Origin: Glycomyces paridis
Lineage (GTDB): Bacteria > Actinomycetota > Actinomycetes > Mycobacteriales > Micromonosporaceae
Length of the DNA: 64,000 bases
Assembly: GCF_004912155.1 (NCBI RefSeq)
Contig: NZ_STGX01000006.1
Span: 202,675-266,674 of the forward strand
Direction: 5' to 3'
Below are positions 52,234 to 59,914 of this stretch, piece after piece. Position 1 is the first letter of the stretch. Every line of letters begins with the position of its first letter. The position numbers and the translations under genes were made by a program. The notes below the pieces were generated by a model, which did no database searches, was not told where the DNA came from, and was given only the letters and a program-made list of their open reading frames with translations.

Positions 52234-52868
52234 TCGCCGGTCTGCTGCCGGCCGCGGCGGTCTGCGAGGAGACGCGCGGCGACGCCGACGAGCGGGAGCT
52301 GTACGAGCAGGAGCGGGCGCTCATCGCCGGGGCCGTCCCCCGCAGGCGCGCCGAGTTCGCGACCGTGCGGGCCTGTGCGCGAAAGGCTTTGGACCGCATG
52401 GGGATCGCGCCGGTCCCGATCCTGCGGGGCGAGCGGCGCGAGCCGCTGTGGCCGCCGGGCGTCGTCGGCTCCCTCACGCACTGCGCCGGGTTCCGGGCCG
52501 CCGCGCTCGCGGACGCCCGCGACCTCGCGGCCCTCGGCATCGACGCCGAACCCCACGCGCCGCTGCCGGAAGGGGTGCTCGGGGCGGTGACGCTGGCGCC
52601 GGAGCGGAGGATGCTCGCGGCGCTCGCCGAGACGGACGGGGGCGTGCACTGGGACCGGGTCCTGTTCTCCGCCAAGGAGTCGGTGTTCAAGGCCTGGTTC
52701 CCGGCGACCCGCCGCTGGCTCGGGTTCGAGGACGCCGAGGTGGTGCTGGAGCCCGGCGGGCGCTTCGTCGCGACGGTGCTCGCGGCGGAGGCGCCGTTCG
52801 CGGGCTTCGAAGGCCGGTGGGCGGTGCGGGACGGCGTGATCGCGACCGCGACGGCCGTGGAGGCCTAG
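52230..52868 (+). CDS. 4'-phosphopantetheinyl transferase (PptT/Sfp type)
   Basis: The 212-residue protein has the Sfp-type signatures: ATVRACARKAL, GVVGSLTHCAGFRAAAL, LGIDAEPHAPLP (Mg-binding D-x-E) and RVLFSAKESVFKAWFPATRRWLGFEDAEV (KESxFK). It converts apo to holo carrier proteins, needed here for two ACPs and the PKS. GTG 52230 overlaps the phosphoesterase stop. Its TAG stop codon lies within the CTAG at the edge of the inverted-repeat element that follows, so its last residues may have been altered by that insertion. Confidence 0.9.
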   Translation: MIAGLLPAAAVCEETRGDADERELYEQERALIAGAVPRRRAEFATVRACARKALDRMGIAPVPILRGERREPLWPPGVVGSLTHCAGFRAAALADARDLAALGIDAEPHAPLPEGVLGAVTLAPERRMLAALAETDGGVHWDRVLFSAKESVFKAWFPATRRWLGFEDAEVVLEPGGRFVATVLAAEAPFAGFEGRWAVRDGVIATATAVEA

Positions 52869-53065
52869 GGGGTGTTGGCCAACCCCTGACGGCCGCTGGC
52901 CGGTCCATTTGCCCGCTCGCTTCGTTGTCGGCCCTTTGGATACAACCCCGGTATCCAAAGGGCCTTCCGCGGCCTCGGCGACGCTTGCGAGCCGTAACTG
53001 TGCAGAGTGAGCGAACAAATGGCCTCGGCCATCGACTCGCCGGGGGTTTGCAAACACCCCCTAGG
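52864..53065. mobile_element. MITE-like inverted-repeat element
   Basis: The ~202-bp gene-free unit is bounded by 23-bp inverted repeats (52864-52886 and 53043-53065) that match at 21 positions. The two mismatches are compensatory: the inner part is the palindrome GTTGGCCAAC at one end and GTTTGCAAAC at the other. Inside are a second repeat, CCATTTG-N3-GCTC / GAGC-N3-CAAATGG (52905-52918 / 53009-53022), and a central perfect hairpin GGCCCTTTGGATAC / GTATCCAAAGGGCC (52930-52964). The edges show CTAG on both sides, compatible with a 4-bp target duplication as made by IS5-type elements. No transposase is encoded. Confidence 0.65.
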
Positions 53066-53126
53066 AGCCGTCGAGCGCGCCCCGGTCACCACCCCGGGAC
53101 CTTGCGGGCGCGCTCGACGGCGGGTC

Positions 53127-54572
53127 TCAATCGGCCGCGGCCGTCTCGGGTTCGGCGGCGGCGCTGCGCGGGATGACGGTGAGCGCGATGAGGACGGCGG
53201 CGCCGAAGAGCACGGCGCTGAGCGTCAGGCCGAGCCCGTAGCCGTCGTTGAGGGTCTGGGGCGTGACGGTGTCGCCGGTGCGCTCGTTGGCGGCGGTGCC
53301 GAGGGCCGCGAGGCCGAGCGAGGCGCCGATCTGCCGGGAGCTGTTGAGCAGGCCCGAGGCGGTGCCGTTCTCGCTCGGGGCGACGCCCGCGGTGGCGATG
53401 GAGACCACCGGTCCGAGGCAGAGCCCGAGGCCGAGGCTGGTGACGATGGCCGGGCCGAGGATGTCGGCGAGGAACGACCCGTCGGCGCTGATGAGCCCGA
53501 ACCACGCGAAGCCGACCGTCGCCATGAGCCCGCCGCCGACGAGGAGCGTGCGGGCCGCGACCTTGTACCCGAGCCGGACCGAGATCACGGCGCCGACGAC
53601 CACGCCGAACGCGAACGGCAGGAACTGGACGCCGGTCCTGGCCGCGCTCGTGCCGAGCACCACCTGGAGGTACAGGGACGCGAAGTAGAACGCCGCGGCC
53701 ATCGCGGCGCCGAGGAGCAGGTTGTAGAGGTTCGCCCCGGCCACCGAGCGGTTCGTGAACAGGCCCAGGCGGATGAGCGGGTCGCGGGTCGTCGTGCGCT
53801 CGTTATGGACGAACGCGGCGAGCAGCACGGCCGCCACCGCGAGGGTCCCGAGCGTCTCCCATGAGGTCCAGGCGTTCTCGTCGGTGCGCACGACGCCGAA
53901 CACGAGCAGCGTCATGCCCGCGGTGGCGAGGACGGCCCCGAGCACGTCGGGGCGCCCGCGGCGCTCGGCGGGCGGGTCGGCGGCGATGCCGCGCCAGGCC
54001 AGCGCGAGTGCGATGGCGGCCATCGGGACGCTCACGAACATCACCCACTCCCAGCCCGCGTACTCGGTGAGCAGGCCGCCGATGAGGACGCCGAGGGCGC
54101 CGCCGGCGGCGCTCATGGCGCTCCACACGCCGAAGGCGCGGATGCGGGCCCTCCCGGAGGGGAAGGTGGCCGTCAGCAGCGCGAGGGCGGCCGGGGCGAG
54201 GACGGCGGCGCCGATGCCCTGGGCGGCGCGGGCGGCGACGAGGTGGCCCGGTTCCTGCGCGAAGCCGCCCGCGAGGGAGGCGAGGCCGAACACGGTGAGG
54301 CCGATGAGGAGGATGCGCTTGTGCCCGTAGAGGTCCGCGATCTTGCCGCCGAGGAGGAGCAGGCCGCCGAAGGTGAGGGCGTAGGCGTGGACGACCCAGG
54401 TGAGGCCCACGGGGCTGAAGCCGAGGCTCGTGCCGATCTCGGGGAGTCCGAGGTTCACGACCGACATGTCGACGGAGACCATGAACTGCACCACGGCCAC
54501 CGCGGCGAGGACGAGGCCCGTCCGCACGGTCGGCTCGGCGGCCGTCCCGCTCGCTGGTTTCACGCTGGTCAC
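53127..54572 (-). CDS. DHA2-family MFS exporter
   Basis: The 481-residue, 14-helix transporter has QFMVSVDMSVVNLGLPEIG (motif D1), LLLLGGKIADLYGHKRILLIG (motif A) and LVAARAAQGIGAAVLAPAAL (motif C region). It resembles actinobacterial drug/antibiotic exporters. GTG 54572 is 138 bp from the divergent TetR gene, with a 22-bp palindrome between. Being next to the biosynthetic operon, it may export the product or give self-resistance. Confidence 0.92.
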   Translation of the reverse strand: MTSVKPASGTAAEPTVRTGLVLAAVAVVQFMVSVDMSVVNLGLPEIGTSLGFSPVGLTWVVHAYALTFGGLLLLGGKIADLYGHKRILLIGLTVFGLASLAGGFAQEPGHLVAARAAQGIGAAVLAPAALALLTATFPSGRARIRAFGVWSAMSAAGGALGVLIGGLLTEYAGWEWVMFVSVPMAAIALALAWRGIAADPPAERRGRPDVLGAVLATAGMTLLVFGVVRTDENAWTSWETLGTLAVAAVLLAAFVHNERTTTRDPLIRLGLFTNRSVAGANLYNLLLGAAMAAAFYFASLYLQVVLGTSAARTGVQFLPFAFGVVVGAVISVRLGYKVAARTLLVGGGLMATVGFAWFGLISADGSFLADILGPAIVTSLGLGLCLGPVVSIATAGVAPSENGTASGLLNSSRQIGASLGLAALGTAANERTGDTVTPQTLNDGYGLGLTLSAVLFGAAVLIALTVIPRSAAAEPETAAAD

Positions 54573-54608
54573 TCGCTACTCAACTCCTCTGCCGGGTTTG
54601 CGTGTAGA

Positions 54609-54630
54609 GTTTTGGAACATGTTCCGAAAC
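54609..54630. promoter_or_regulatory. TetR operator between divergent exporter and regulator
   Basis: A 22-bp palindrome with one mismatched pair, core GGAACATGTTCC (54614-54625) flanked by GTTT and AAAC. It lies between the exporter promoter and the regulator start, a typical site for a TetR-family dimer. Confidence 0.75.
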
Positions 54631-54708
54631 TACCACGCGGGCCGCTCCCCCGTCGAGCGCGGCGGCCCGGCGCCGCCGCAGCGGGCCGGGGCGCGGCATG
54701 ATGGACGG

Positions 54709-55398
54709 GTGACGCGAACGAAGACGCCCGGCCGCACCGGCAGGCCGCCGGTGACCTCCCGCGCGCAGATCGTGGCCGCGGCCCGGCGCCTCATCGACGA
54801 GGGCACCTGGGAGGGCCTGACGATCCGCCGCCTCGCCGCCGAACTCGGCATCGGCGCCACGACCCTCTACCACCACGTGCGCGACAAGGAGGAGCTGCTG
54901 CTCCTCCTGCTCAACGAGTGCACCGACCAGATCGCCCTCCCCGAACTGCCCGAGGACCCCCGCGAGCGCATCGTCGCGGCGGCCACCGCGATCCGCGACG
55001 CCCTCGCCGAATGGCCTTGGGCCGCAGAGGTCCTCGCGGTGGACGGCTTCATCGGCCGCCTCGGCGAGCCCGCCCTGAAGCTGGTCGAGACCGTCCTCGA
55101 CGGCGCCGCGGCGGCGGGCTGCTCCCCCGAGCAGTCCGTGCACCTGTTCCGCTCGCTCTGGTACTACACCGTCGGCGAGATCCTCGTCCGCGCCGAACCG
55201 AAGGGCCCCGGCACCGCCCCCGCCGACCGCGACGCCTTCTTCGACGCCCTCGACGCTTCGGTCCTCCCCCGCCTCGCCGCCATCGGTGAGCGCTGGACGG
55301 ACCTGGCGGCCCGCGACCGCTTCGCCGAAGGCCTGCGCGCCTTCGTGGACGGCCTCCTGGCCCAGGCCGAGGAGGAGCGGAAGGGTAACCGGCCGTAG
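54709..55398 (+). CDS. TetR-family regulator of the divergent exporter
   Basis: The 229-residue protein has a TetR HTH (RAQIVAAARRLIDEGTWEGLTIRRLAAELGIGATTLYHHVRDKEELLLLLLNE) and a TetR_C_1-like ligand domain. GTG 54709 is preferred: CATGAT ends 6 nt upstream (leaderless), whereas an ATG at 54619 would start inside the operator palindrome. It probably represses the exporter gene and itself through 54609-54630. Confidence 0.85.
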   Translation: MTRTKTPGRTGRPPVTSRAQIVAAARRLIDEGTWEGLTIRRLAAELGIGATTLYHHVRDKEELLLLLLNECTDQIALPELPEDPRERIVAAATAIRDALAEWPWAAEVLAVDGFIGRLGEPALKLVETVLDGAAAAGCSPEQSVHLFRSLWYYTVGEILVRAEPKGPGTAPADRDAFFDALDASVLPRLAAIGERWTDLAARDRFAEGLRAFVDGLLAQAEEERKGNRP

Positions 55399-55646
55399 CG
55401 GAACCGGTCCTCCCCGGCGGGCCCCTCGGGCGGCACGCCGCCGTGCACGCCCGGATCATCGCGCGCGGGCGCGCCGGGCAAACACCGAGCGAACGCGCCC
55501 GGATCGCCGTGCAAGACCGTGCCGGAGATACGCCCGCCCGGATCGCCCTGCCGTGGGAAACCGGCCGCCGAGTACCCGGCCCGCCGCCGACGATCGACCG
55601 CGTACCGCAGGAGAACCGGCCGAGGCGGTGGCGTTCCGAAGCCCGC

Positions 55647-56537
55647 TCAGGCGCCCGTCCTCCTCCGCCGATACCCCGTGGGTGTCGTGCCGTGAGCTCG
55701 GGCGAACTGGCGGGAGAAGTACATCGGGTCGTCGTAGCCGGACTCGCGGGCGACCGTCCCGACCGCCAGGTCCGTGCCGTCGAGGAGCTCCCGGGCCCGC
55801 GCCATGCGCAGCCCCACCTGGAACTGGAGCGGGGAGACGCCGATCCGCTCGCGGAACAGGGCGCTGAGCTGCGAGGCGCTGAGGCCGACCATCGACGCCA
55901 AGGCCTCCACCGAGGTCCGGCGCGGCGCGGTCGAGCGCAGGTGCGCCGCCGCCCGCTCCAGCGGGCTCGGGCCCGGTCCGGGCTCACGGCGGCCGGTCGC
56001 CGCGACCTCGGCGAGCGCGTGCCAGGCCGCGCCCGCGGCGCGGGTCAGGCCCGCCGTGGTCAGTCCGGCGTCGAGGGCGTCCACGGCCTGCGCGACGAGG
56101 CTCGCGACCGGCGCCGGGTCGCGCAGGTGCGTCACAGGGCCACCCGCGGCCTCCCGCGCGCCCAGCACCAGGTCGCGGGCGTCGGAGCCGGTGAAGTGCA
56201 GCCACCACAGCGTCCAAGGGTCCGCTTTCGACGCGCCGTACGCGTGCGGCACGCCCGCCTCCAGCAGCACCGCGCCGCCCCGGGCGACGGCGAAGTCCGC
56301 CTCCCCCGCCCGGCACCAGCCTTCGCCGCCGGTGCACACCAGGAGAATCTGCTCGCGGGCGCCGCGGGGCCGCGAGCGCCCGTGCCTTGCAGCGTGAGGA
56401 AAGTAGCCTGCGTCCGTGACCAGCAGCTTCCCTGCCACCGGGTGCGCCAGCGCCGCGTCGACCACGGGCCGGGGCACGACGAACATGCGCTGCCCCGCGA
56501 AGCCGTCGCGCACCGGTCCGGCCGTCGGTTCGTCCAT
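55647..56537 (-). CDS. AraC-family transcriptional regulator
   Basis: The 296-residue protein has an N-terminal cupin sensor domain (GYFPHAARHGRSRPRGAREQILLVCTGGEGWCRAGEADFAVARGGAVLLEAGVPHAYGAS) and a C-terminal double HTH (SVEALASMVGLSASQLSALFRERIGVSPLQFQVGLRMARARELLDGTDLAVGTVARESGYDDPMYFSRQFARAHGTTPTGYR). It is a sugar-type AraC activator, divergent from a glycoside-hydrolase operon it likely controls. ATG 56537 is 7 nt after TTCACT, so the message is probably leaderless; ATG 56558 would lie in the promoter. Confidence 0.9.
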   Translation of the reverse strand: MDEPTAGPVRDGFAGQRMFVVPRPVVDAALAHPVAGKLLVTDAGYFPHAARHGRSRPRGAREQILLVCTGGEGWCRAGEADFAVARGGAVLLEAGVPHAYGASKADPWTLWWLHFTGSDARDLVLGAREAAGGPVTHLRDPAPVASLVAQAVDALDAGLTTAGLTRAAGAAWHALAEVAATGRREPGPGPSPLERAAAHLRSTAPRRTSVEALASMVGLSASQLSALFRERIGVSPLQFQVGLRMARARELLDGTDLAVGTVARESGYDDPMYFSRQFARAHGTTPTGYRRRRTGA

Positions 56538-56544
56538 GCCTTCC

Positions 56545-56573
56545 AGTGAAACGACCATCGACAGGCATGTCAA
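56545..56573 (-). promoter_or_regulatory. araC-type gene promoter (leaderless)
   Basis: TTGACA (minus strand 56573-56568), 17-bp spacer, TTCACT (56550-56545), then 7 nt to ATG 56537. It interlocks with the oppositely directed promoter at 56558-56586. Confidence 0.7.
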
Positions 56574-56586
56574 TGGCCCGTAGGGT
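56558..56586 (+). promoter_or_regulatory. Glycan-operon promoter (leaderless)
   Basis: TCGACA (56558-56563), 17-bp spacer, TAGGGT (56581-56586), then 7 nt to ATG 56594. The two divergent promoters share 16 bp, so only one polymerase can occupy the site at a time. Confidence 0.7.
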
Positions 56587-56593
56587 CGGACCC

Positions 56594-59500
56594 ATGCCGA
56601 ACGAGCCGTCCAGGATCGTCCTTCCCGCCGCCCCCGCCGACGCCGGTCCGGTCGCGGCCTGGCGCGAGCCGGTCGCGATCGACACGTACGAGCCCGACGC
56701 GCCCGACCGCTACCCCGCCTATCTCGACCAGCGCGTCTACCAGGGCTCCTCCGGCGCGGTCTACCCGCTGCCGTTCATCGACGGGGTCGCCCGCGAGCCG
56801 CGCCCGCGCGAGTGGGACGCGGTGCACCTGGAGAACCAGTACGTGCGGCTGATGATCCTGCCCGGGCTCGGCGGGCGCATCCACATCGGACTCGACAAGA
56901 CGCGCGGGTACGACTTCTTCTACCGCAACGACGTCGTCAAGCCCGCGCTTGTGGGCCTCGCGGGGCCGTGGGTCTCCGGCGGCGTCGAGTTCAACTGGCC
57001 CCAGCACCACCGGCCCGCCACGCACCTGCCGGTCGAGTCGCTCATCGAGCGCGAACCCGACGGCGCCGTGACGGTCTGGTGCTCCGACCACGACCCGTTC
57101 ACCCGCATGCAGGGCATGCACGGCGTGCGCCTGCGCCCCGGCAGCGCCCTGGTCGAGCTGCGGGTGCGCCTGGTCAACCGCACCGACGAGCCGCAGACGT
57201 TCCTGTGGTGGGCGAACGCGGCCGCGAAGGCCGGGGACGACTACCAGTCGTTCTTCCCCACCGACGTGCGCGTGGTCGCCGACCACGCCAAGCGGGCGAC
57301 CACCACGTTCCCTGCGGCGCAAGGGCACTACTACGGCGTCGACTACCCCGCCCGCGCCGCCGGGCGCCCGGGCGCCGACCGGCTCGACCGGTACCGCAAC
57401 ATCCCGGTGCCGACCTCGTACATGTGCCTGGGCACCGAGGACGACTTCTTCGGCGGCTACGACCACGGCGCGGGGGCCGGGTTCGTGCACTGGGCCGACC
57501 ACCGGATCGCGCCCGGCAAGAAGCAGTGGACCTGGGGCGACGCGCCGTTCGGGCAGGCCTGGGACGCGCACCTCACCGACGCGAACGGGCCCTATGTGGA
57601 GCTCATGGCCGGGGTGTTCACCGATAACCAGCCCGACTTCGCGTTCCTCGCGCCGGGCGAGACGCGCGTGTTCTCCCAGTACTGGTACCCGATCCAGGAC
57701 ACCGGGCCGGTTCATCAAGCCACATTGGACGCCGCCGTGCGACTCGACCTGAACGCCAACGGGTTCCGCATCGCCGCCGCCGTCACCGCCCCGCGCCCCT
57801 GCGCGCGCGTCGTGCTCCGCGCGGGCGAGCGGGTGCTCCACGAGGCCGCCGCCGACCTCGCCCCGGGCGCCCCGTACCTCCACGAAGGCGAACTCGACAC
57901 GCCGGCGGCCGAATGCACGCTCACCGTCGAGCACGAGGGCCGCGTCCTCGTCTCCTGGCGGCCCAGGCCCGAACCGACCACGCCAGCCGTCGCCGAACCG
58001 GCGACCGAACCGCCCGCGCCCGAGCGGATCGCATCGAACGACGAGCTGTACCTGACCGGTCTCCACCTCGACCAGTACCGGCACGCCACCCGCAGGCCCG
58101 AGCCGTACTGGCGCGAGGCCCTGCGCCGCGACCCCGGCGACGCGCGCTGCAACACCGCGCTCGCCGCCCGGCTGCTGCGTGCGGGCCGCCTGGAGGAGGC
58201 CGAGGCGCACCTGCGCGCGGCCGTCGCGCGCCTCACCGGCCGCAACCCGAACCCGCGCGACGGCGAGGCCCACTACCGGCTCGGTCTCGTCCTCGCCCGC
58301 CAAGGCCGGGGCCCAGAGGCGAAGGAGGCCTTCGGGAAAGCGCAGTGGGACGCCGCGTGGGCCGACGCCGCCGCAGTCGCCACCGCCCGCCTCGACCTCG
58401 CCGCGGGCGACCCCGACGCCGCCGCTCTAGGCCTCGCCGAGGTCGTCGCCCGCAGTCCCCGGCACGTCCAGGCCCGCAACCTCGCCGCCGTCGCGGCCCT
58501 GCGCACCGGCGACGAAGCGCATGCCGCGGCGCTGGTCGACGGCACCCTGGCGGACGACCCGCTCGACGCGTGGGCCCGCGACCTCGCCGCGGGCCTCGGC
58601 CGGGACGCCGAGCGCACGACGGACCCGACGATCGCCCTCGACGTCGCCCTCGAATACCGGTCCGCGGGCGAATACGACAGGGCCGCAACGGCGCTGCAGG
58701 CCGCGGCCGCGCTCCCCGCCGCGCCCGGCCAGGTCAACGTCGCCCCGATCGCCTGGCTCCACCGCGCCGACCTCGAACGCGAACGCGGCGACGAGCCCGC
58801 CGCCGACCTTGCGCTGCAACGGGTCCGCGAACTCGACCGCACCTGGTGCTTCCCGTCGGCCACCGAGGACGACGCGCTCGCGCGCCTGCGGGCCGGCCAC
58901 CCCGACGACCCGGTCCTGGCCGCGCTCGCCGGGCACCGGCTCTACGCCGCCGGGCGCCGCGGCGAAGCGATCAAGGCGTGGGAGGCCGCCGCGGGCACCG
59001 GCGACCCGGTCGTCCTGCGCAACCTCGGCGTCGCCGCCCACAACGTCCAGGGCGACCCGGACGGGGCCGCGCGCTGGTACACGCTCGCCCGCGCCGCCGC
59101 ACCCGACGACGCCCGGCTCCTGTTCGAGGCCGACCAGCTCGAAGGGCGCCGAGGCGCCGATCCCGCGGCGCGGATCGCCGCGCTCGAAGCGCACCGCGAC
59201 CTCATGGACCGGCGCGACGACCTCACGGTGCAGTACGCCGAACTCCTCACCTCCGCAGGCAGGCCCGCCGACGCGGTCGCCGTCCTCGCCGCGCGCCGGT
59301 TCCAGCCGTGGGAAGGGGGCGAAGGCCGCGTGCTCGCCGCCTGGGAGGAGGCGCACCTCGCCCTCGCACGGGCCGCGAACGGCGCCTCGGCGATCGCGCA
59401 CGTGCAGTCCGCATTGGACGGTGCGTCGAACCTCGGCGAGGCCCGCCATCCGCTCGCCAACACCGCCGACCTCCACCTGGCGCTCGGCGACGCCCTCGCC

Positions 59501-59914
59501 GCCGCGAACGCGCCGGGCGCGCCGAAGGCCTGGGAGCGGGCCGCCGCGCAGCAGGGCGACTTCCAGACCATGCAGGTCCGGGCCCACTCAGAGCGCACCG
59601 CCGCCGCCATCACCGCCCTGCGGCGCCTCGGCCGCACCGAAGCGGCCGCGGCCCTGCGCGAGGACCTCGCGAAGTACATCGCCGAAGAGGACGGCGCGAC
59701 CGCCGCGATCGACTACTTCGCGACCTCGCTGCCCGCCATGCTCCTGTTCACCACCGATGTGCAAGCGGCGCACGATCTTCGCGTGCAGGTGCTGCGCGCG
59801 CAGCTCGCGGCGCTCGACGGCGACCGCGAACGCGCGGCGGCCCTCGCCGCGGCCGTCCTCGCCCGCGACCCGCTCAACACCGCGGCCCGCACCGTCCACG
59901 AAGGAACCGCATGA
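56594..59914 (+). CDS. DUF5107 protein with tetratricopeptide repeats
   Basis: The 1106-residue cytoplasmic protein has an N-terminal DUF5107 region (~30-450) of galactose-mutarotase-like beta fold: WDAVHLENQYVRLMILPGLGGRIHIGLDKTRGYDFFYRN, GGVEFNWPQHHRPAT, and ELRVRLVNRTDEPQTFLWWANAA. The C-terminal ~600 residues are TPR repeats (WREALRRDPGDARCNTALAARLLRAGRLEEAEAHLRAAV and others). Proteins of this type are found beside glycosidases and probably act on oligosaccharides. First gene of a three-gene coupled operon. Confidence 0.82.
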   Translation: MPNEPSRIVLPAAPADAGPVAAWREPVAIDTYEPDAPDRYPAYLDQRVYQGSSGAVYPLPFIDGVAREPRPREWDAVHLENQYVRLMILPGLGGRIHIGLDKTRGYDFFYRNDVVKPALVGLAGPWVSGGVEFNWPQHHRPATHLPVESLIEREPDGAVTVWCSDHDPFTRMQGMHGVRLRPGSALVELRVRLVNRTDEPQTFLWWANAAAKAGDDYQSFFPTDVRVVADHAKRATTTFPAAQGHYYGVDYPARAAGRPGADRLDRYRNIPVPTSYMCLGTEDDFFGGYDHGAGAGFVHWADHRIAPGKKQWTWGDAPFGQAWDAHLTDANGPYVELMAGVFTDNQPDFAFLAPGETRVFSQYWYPIQDTGPVHQATLDAAVRLDLNANGFRIAAAVTAPRPCARVVLRAGERVLHEAAADLAPGAPYLHEGELDTPAAECTLTVEHEGRVLVSWRPRPEPTTPAVAEPATEPPAPERIASNDELYLTGLHLDQYRHATRRPEPYWREALRRDPGDARCNTALAARLLRAGRLEEAEAHLRAAVARLTGRNPNPRDGEAHYRLGLVLARQGRGPEAKEAFGKAQWDAAWADAAAVATARLDLAAGDPDAAALGLAEVVARSPRHVQARNLAAVAALRTGDEAHAAALVDGTLADDPLDAWARDLAAGLGRDAERTTDPTIALDVALEYRSAGEYDRAATALQAAAALPAAPGQVNVAPIAWLHRADLERERGDEPAADLALQRVRELDRTWCFPSATEDDALARLRAGHPDDPVLAALAGHRLYAAGRRGEAIKAWEAAAGTGDPVVLRNLGVAAHNVQGDPDGAARWYTLARAAAPDDARLLFEADQLEGRRGADPAARIAALEAHRDLMDRRDDLTVQYAELLTSAGRPADAVAVLAARRFQPWEGGEGRVLAAWEEAHLALARAANGASAIAHVQSALDGASNLGEARHPLANTADLHLALGDALAAANAPGAPKAWERAAAQQGDFQTMQVRAHSERTAAAITALRRLGRTEAAAALREDLAKYIAEEDGATAAIDYFATSLPAMLLFTTDVQAAHDLRVQVLRAQLAALDGDRERAAALAAAVLARDPLNTAARTVHEGTA

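Noticed and set aside
52869-53126. The stretch after the PPTase as a plain terminator
   Set aside because: It is far longer than needed, has three nested inverted repeats and CTAG edges, and fits a mobile element better, although the central hairpin may also terminate transcription.
57913-59910. Long extra open frames in the DUF5107 gene, including an upstream extension of the GH35 frame
   Set aside because: Composition is Arg/Pro-rich; the GH35 protein starts sensibly at 59911 with an ATGA overlap.
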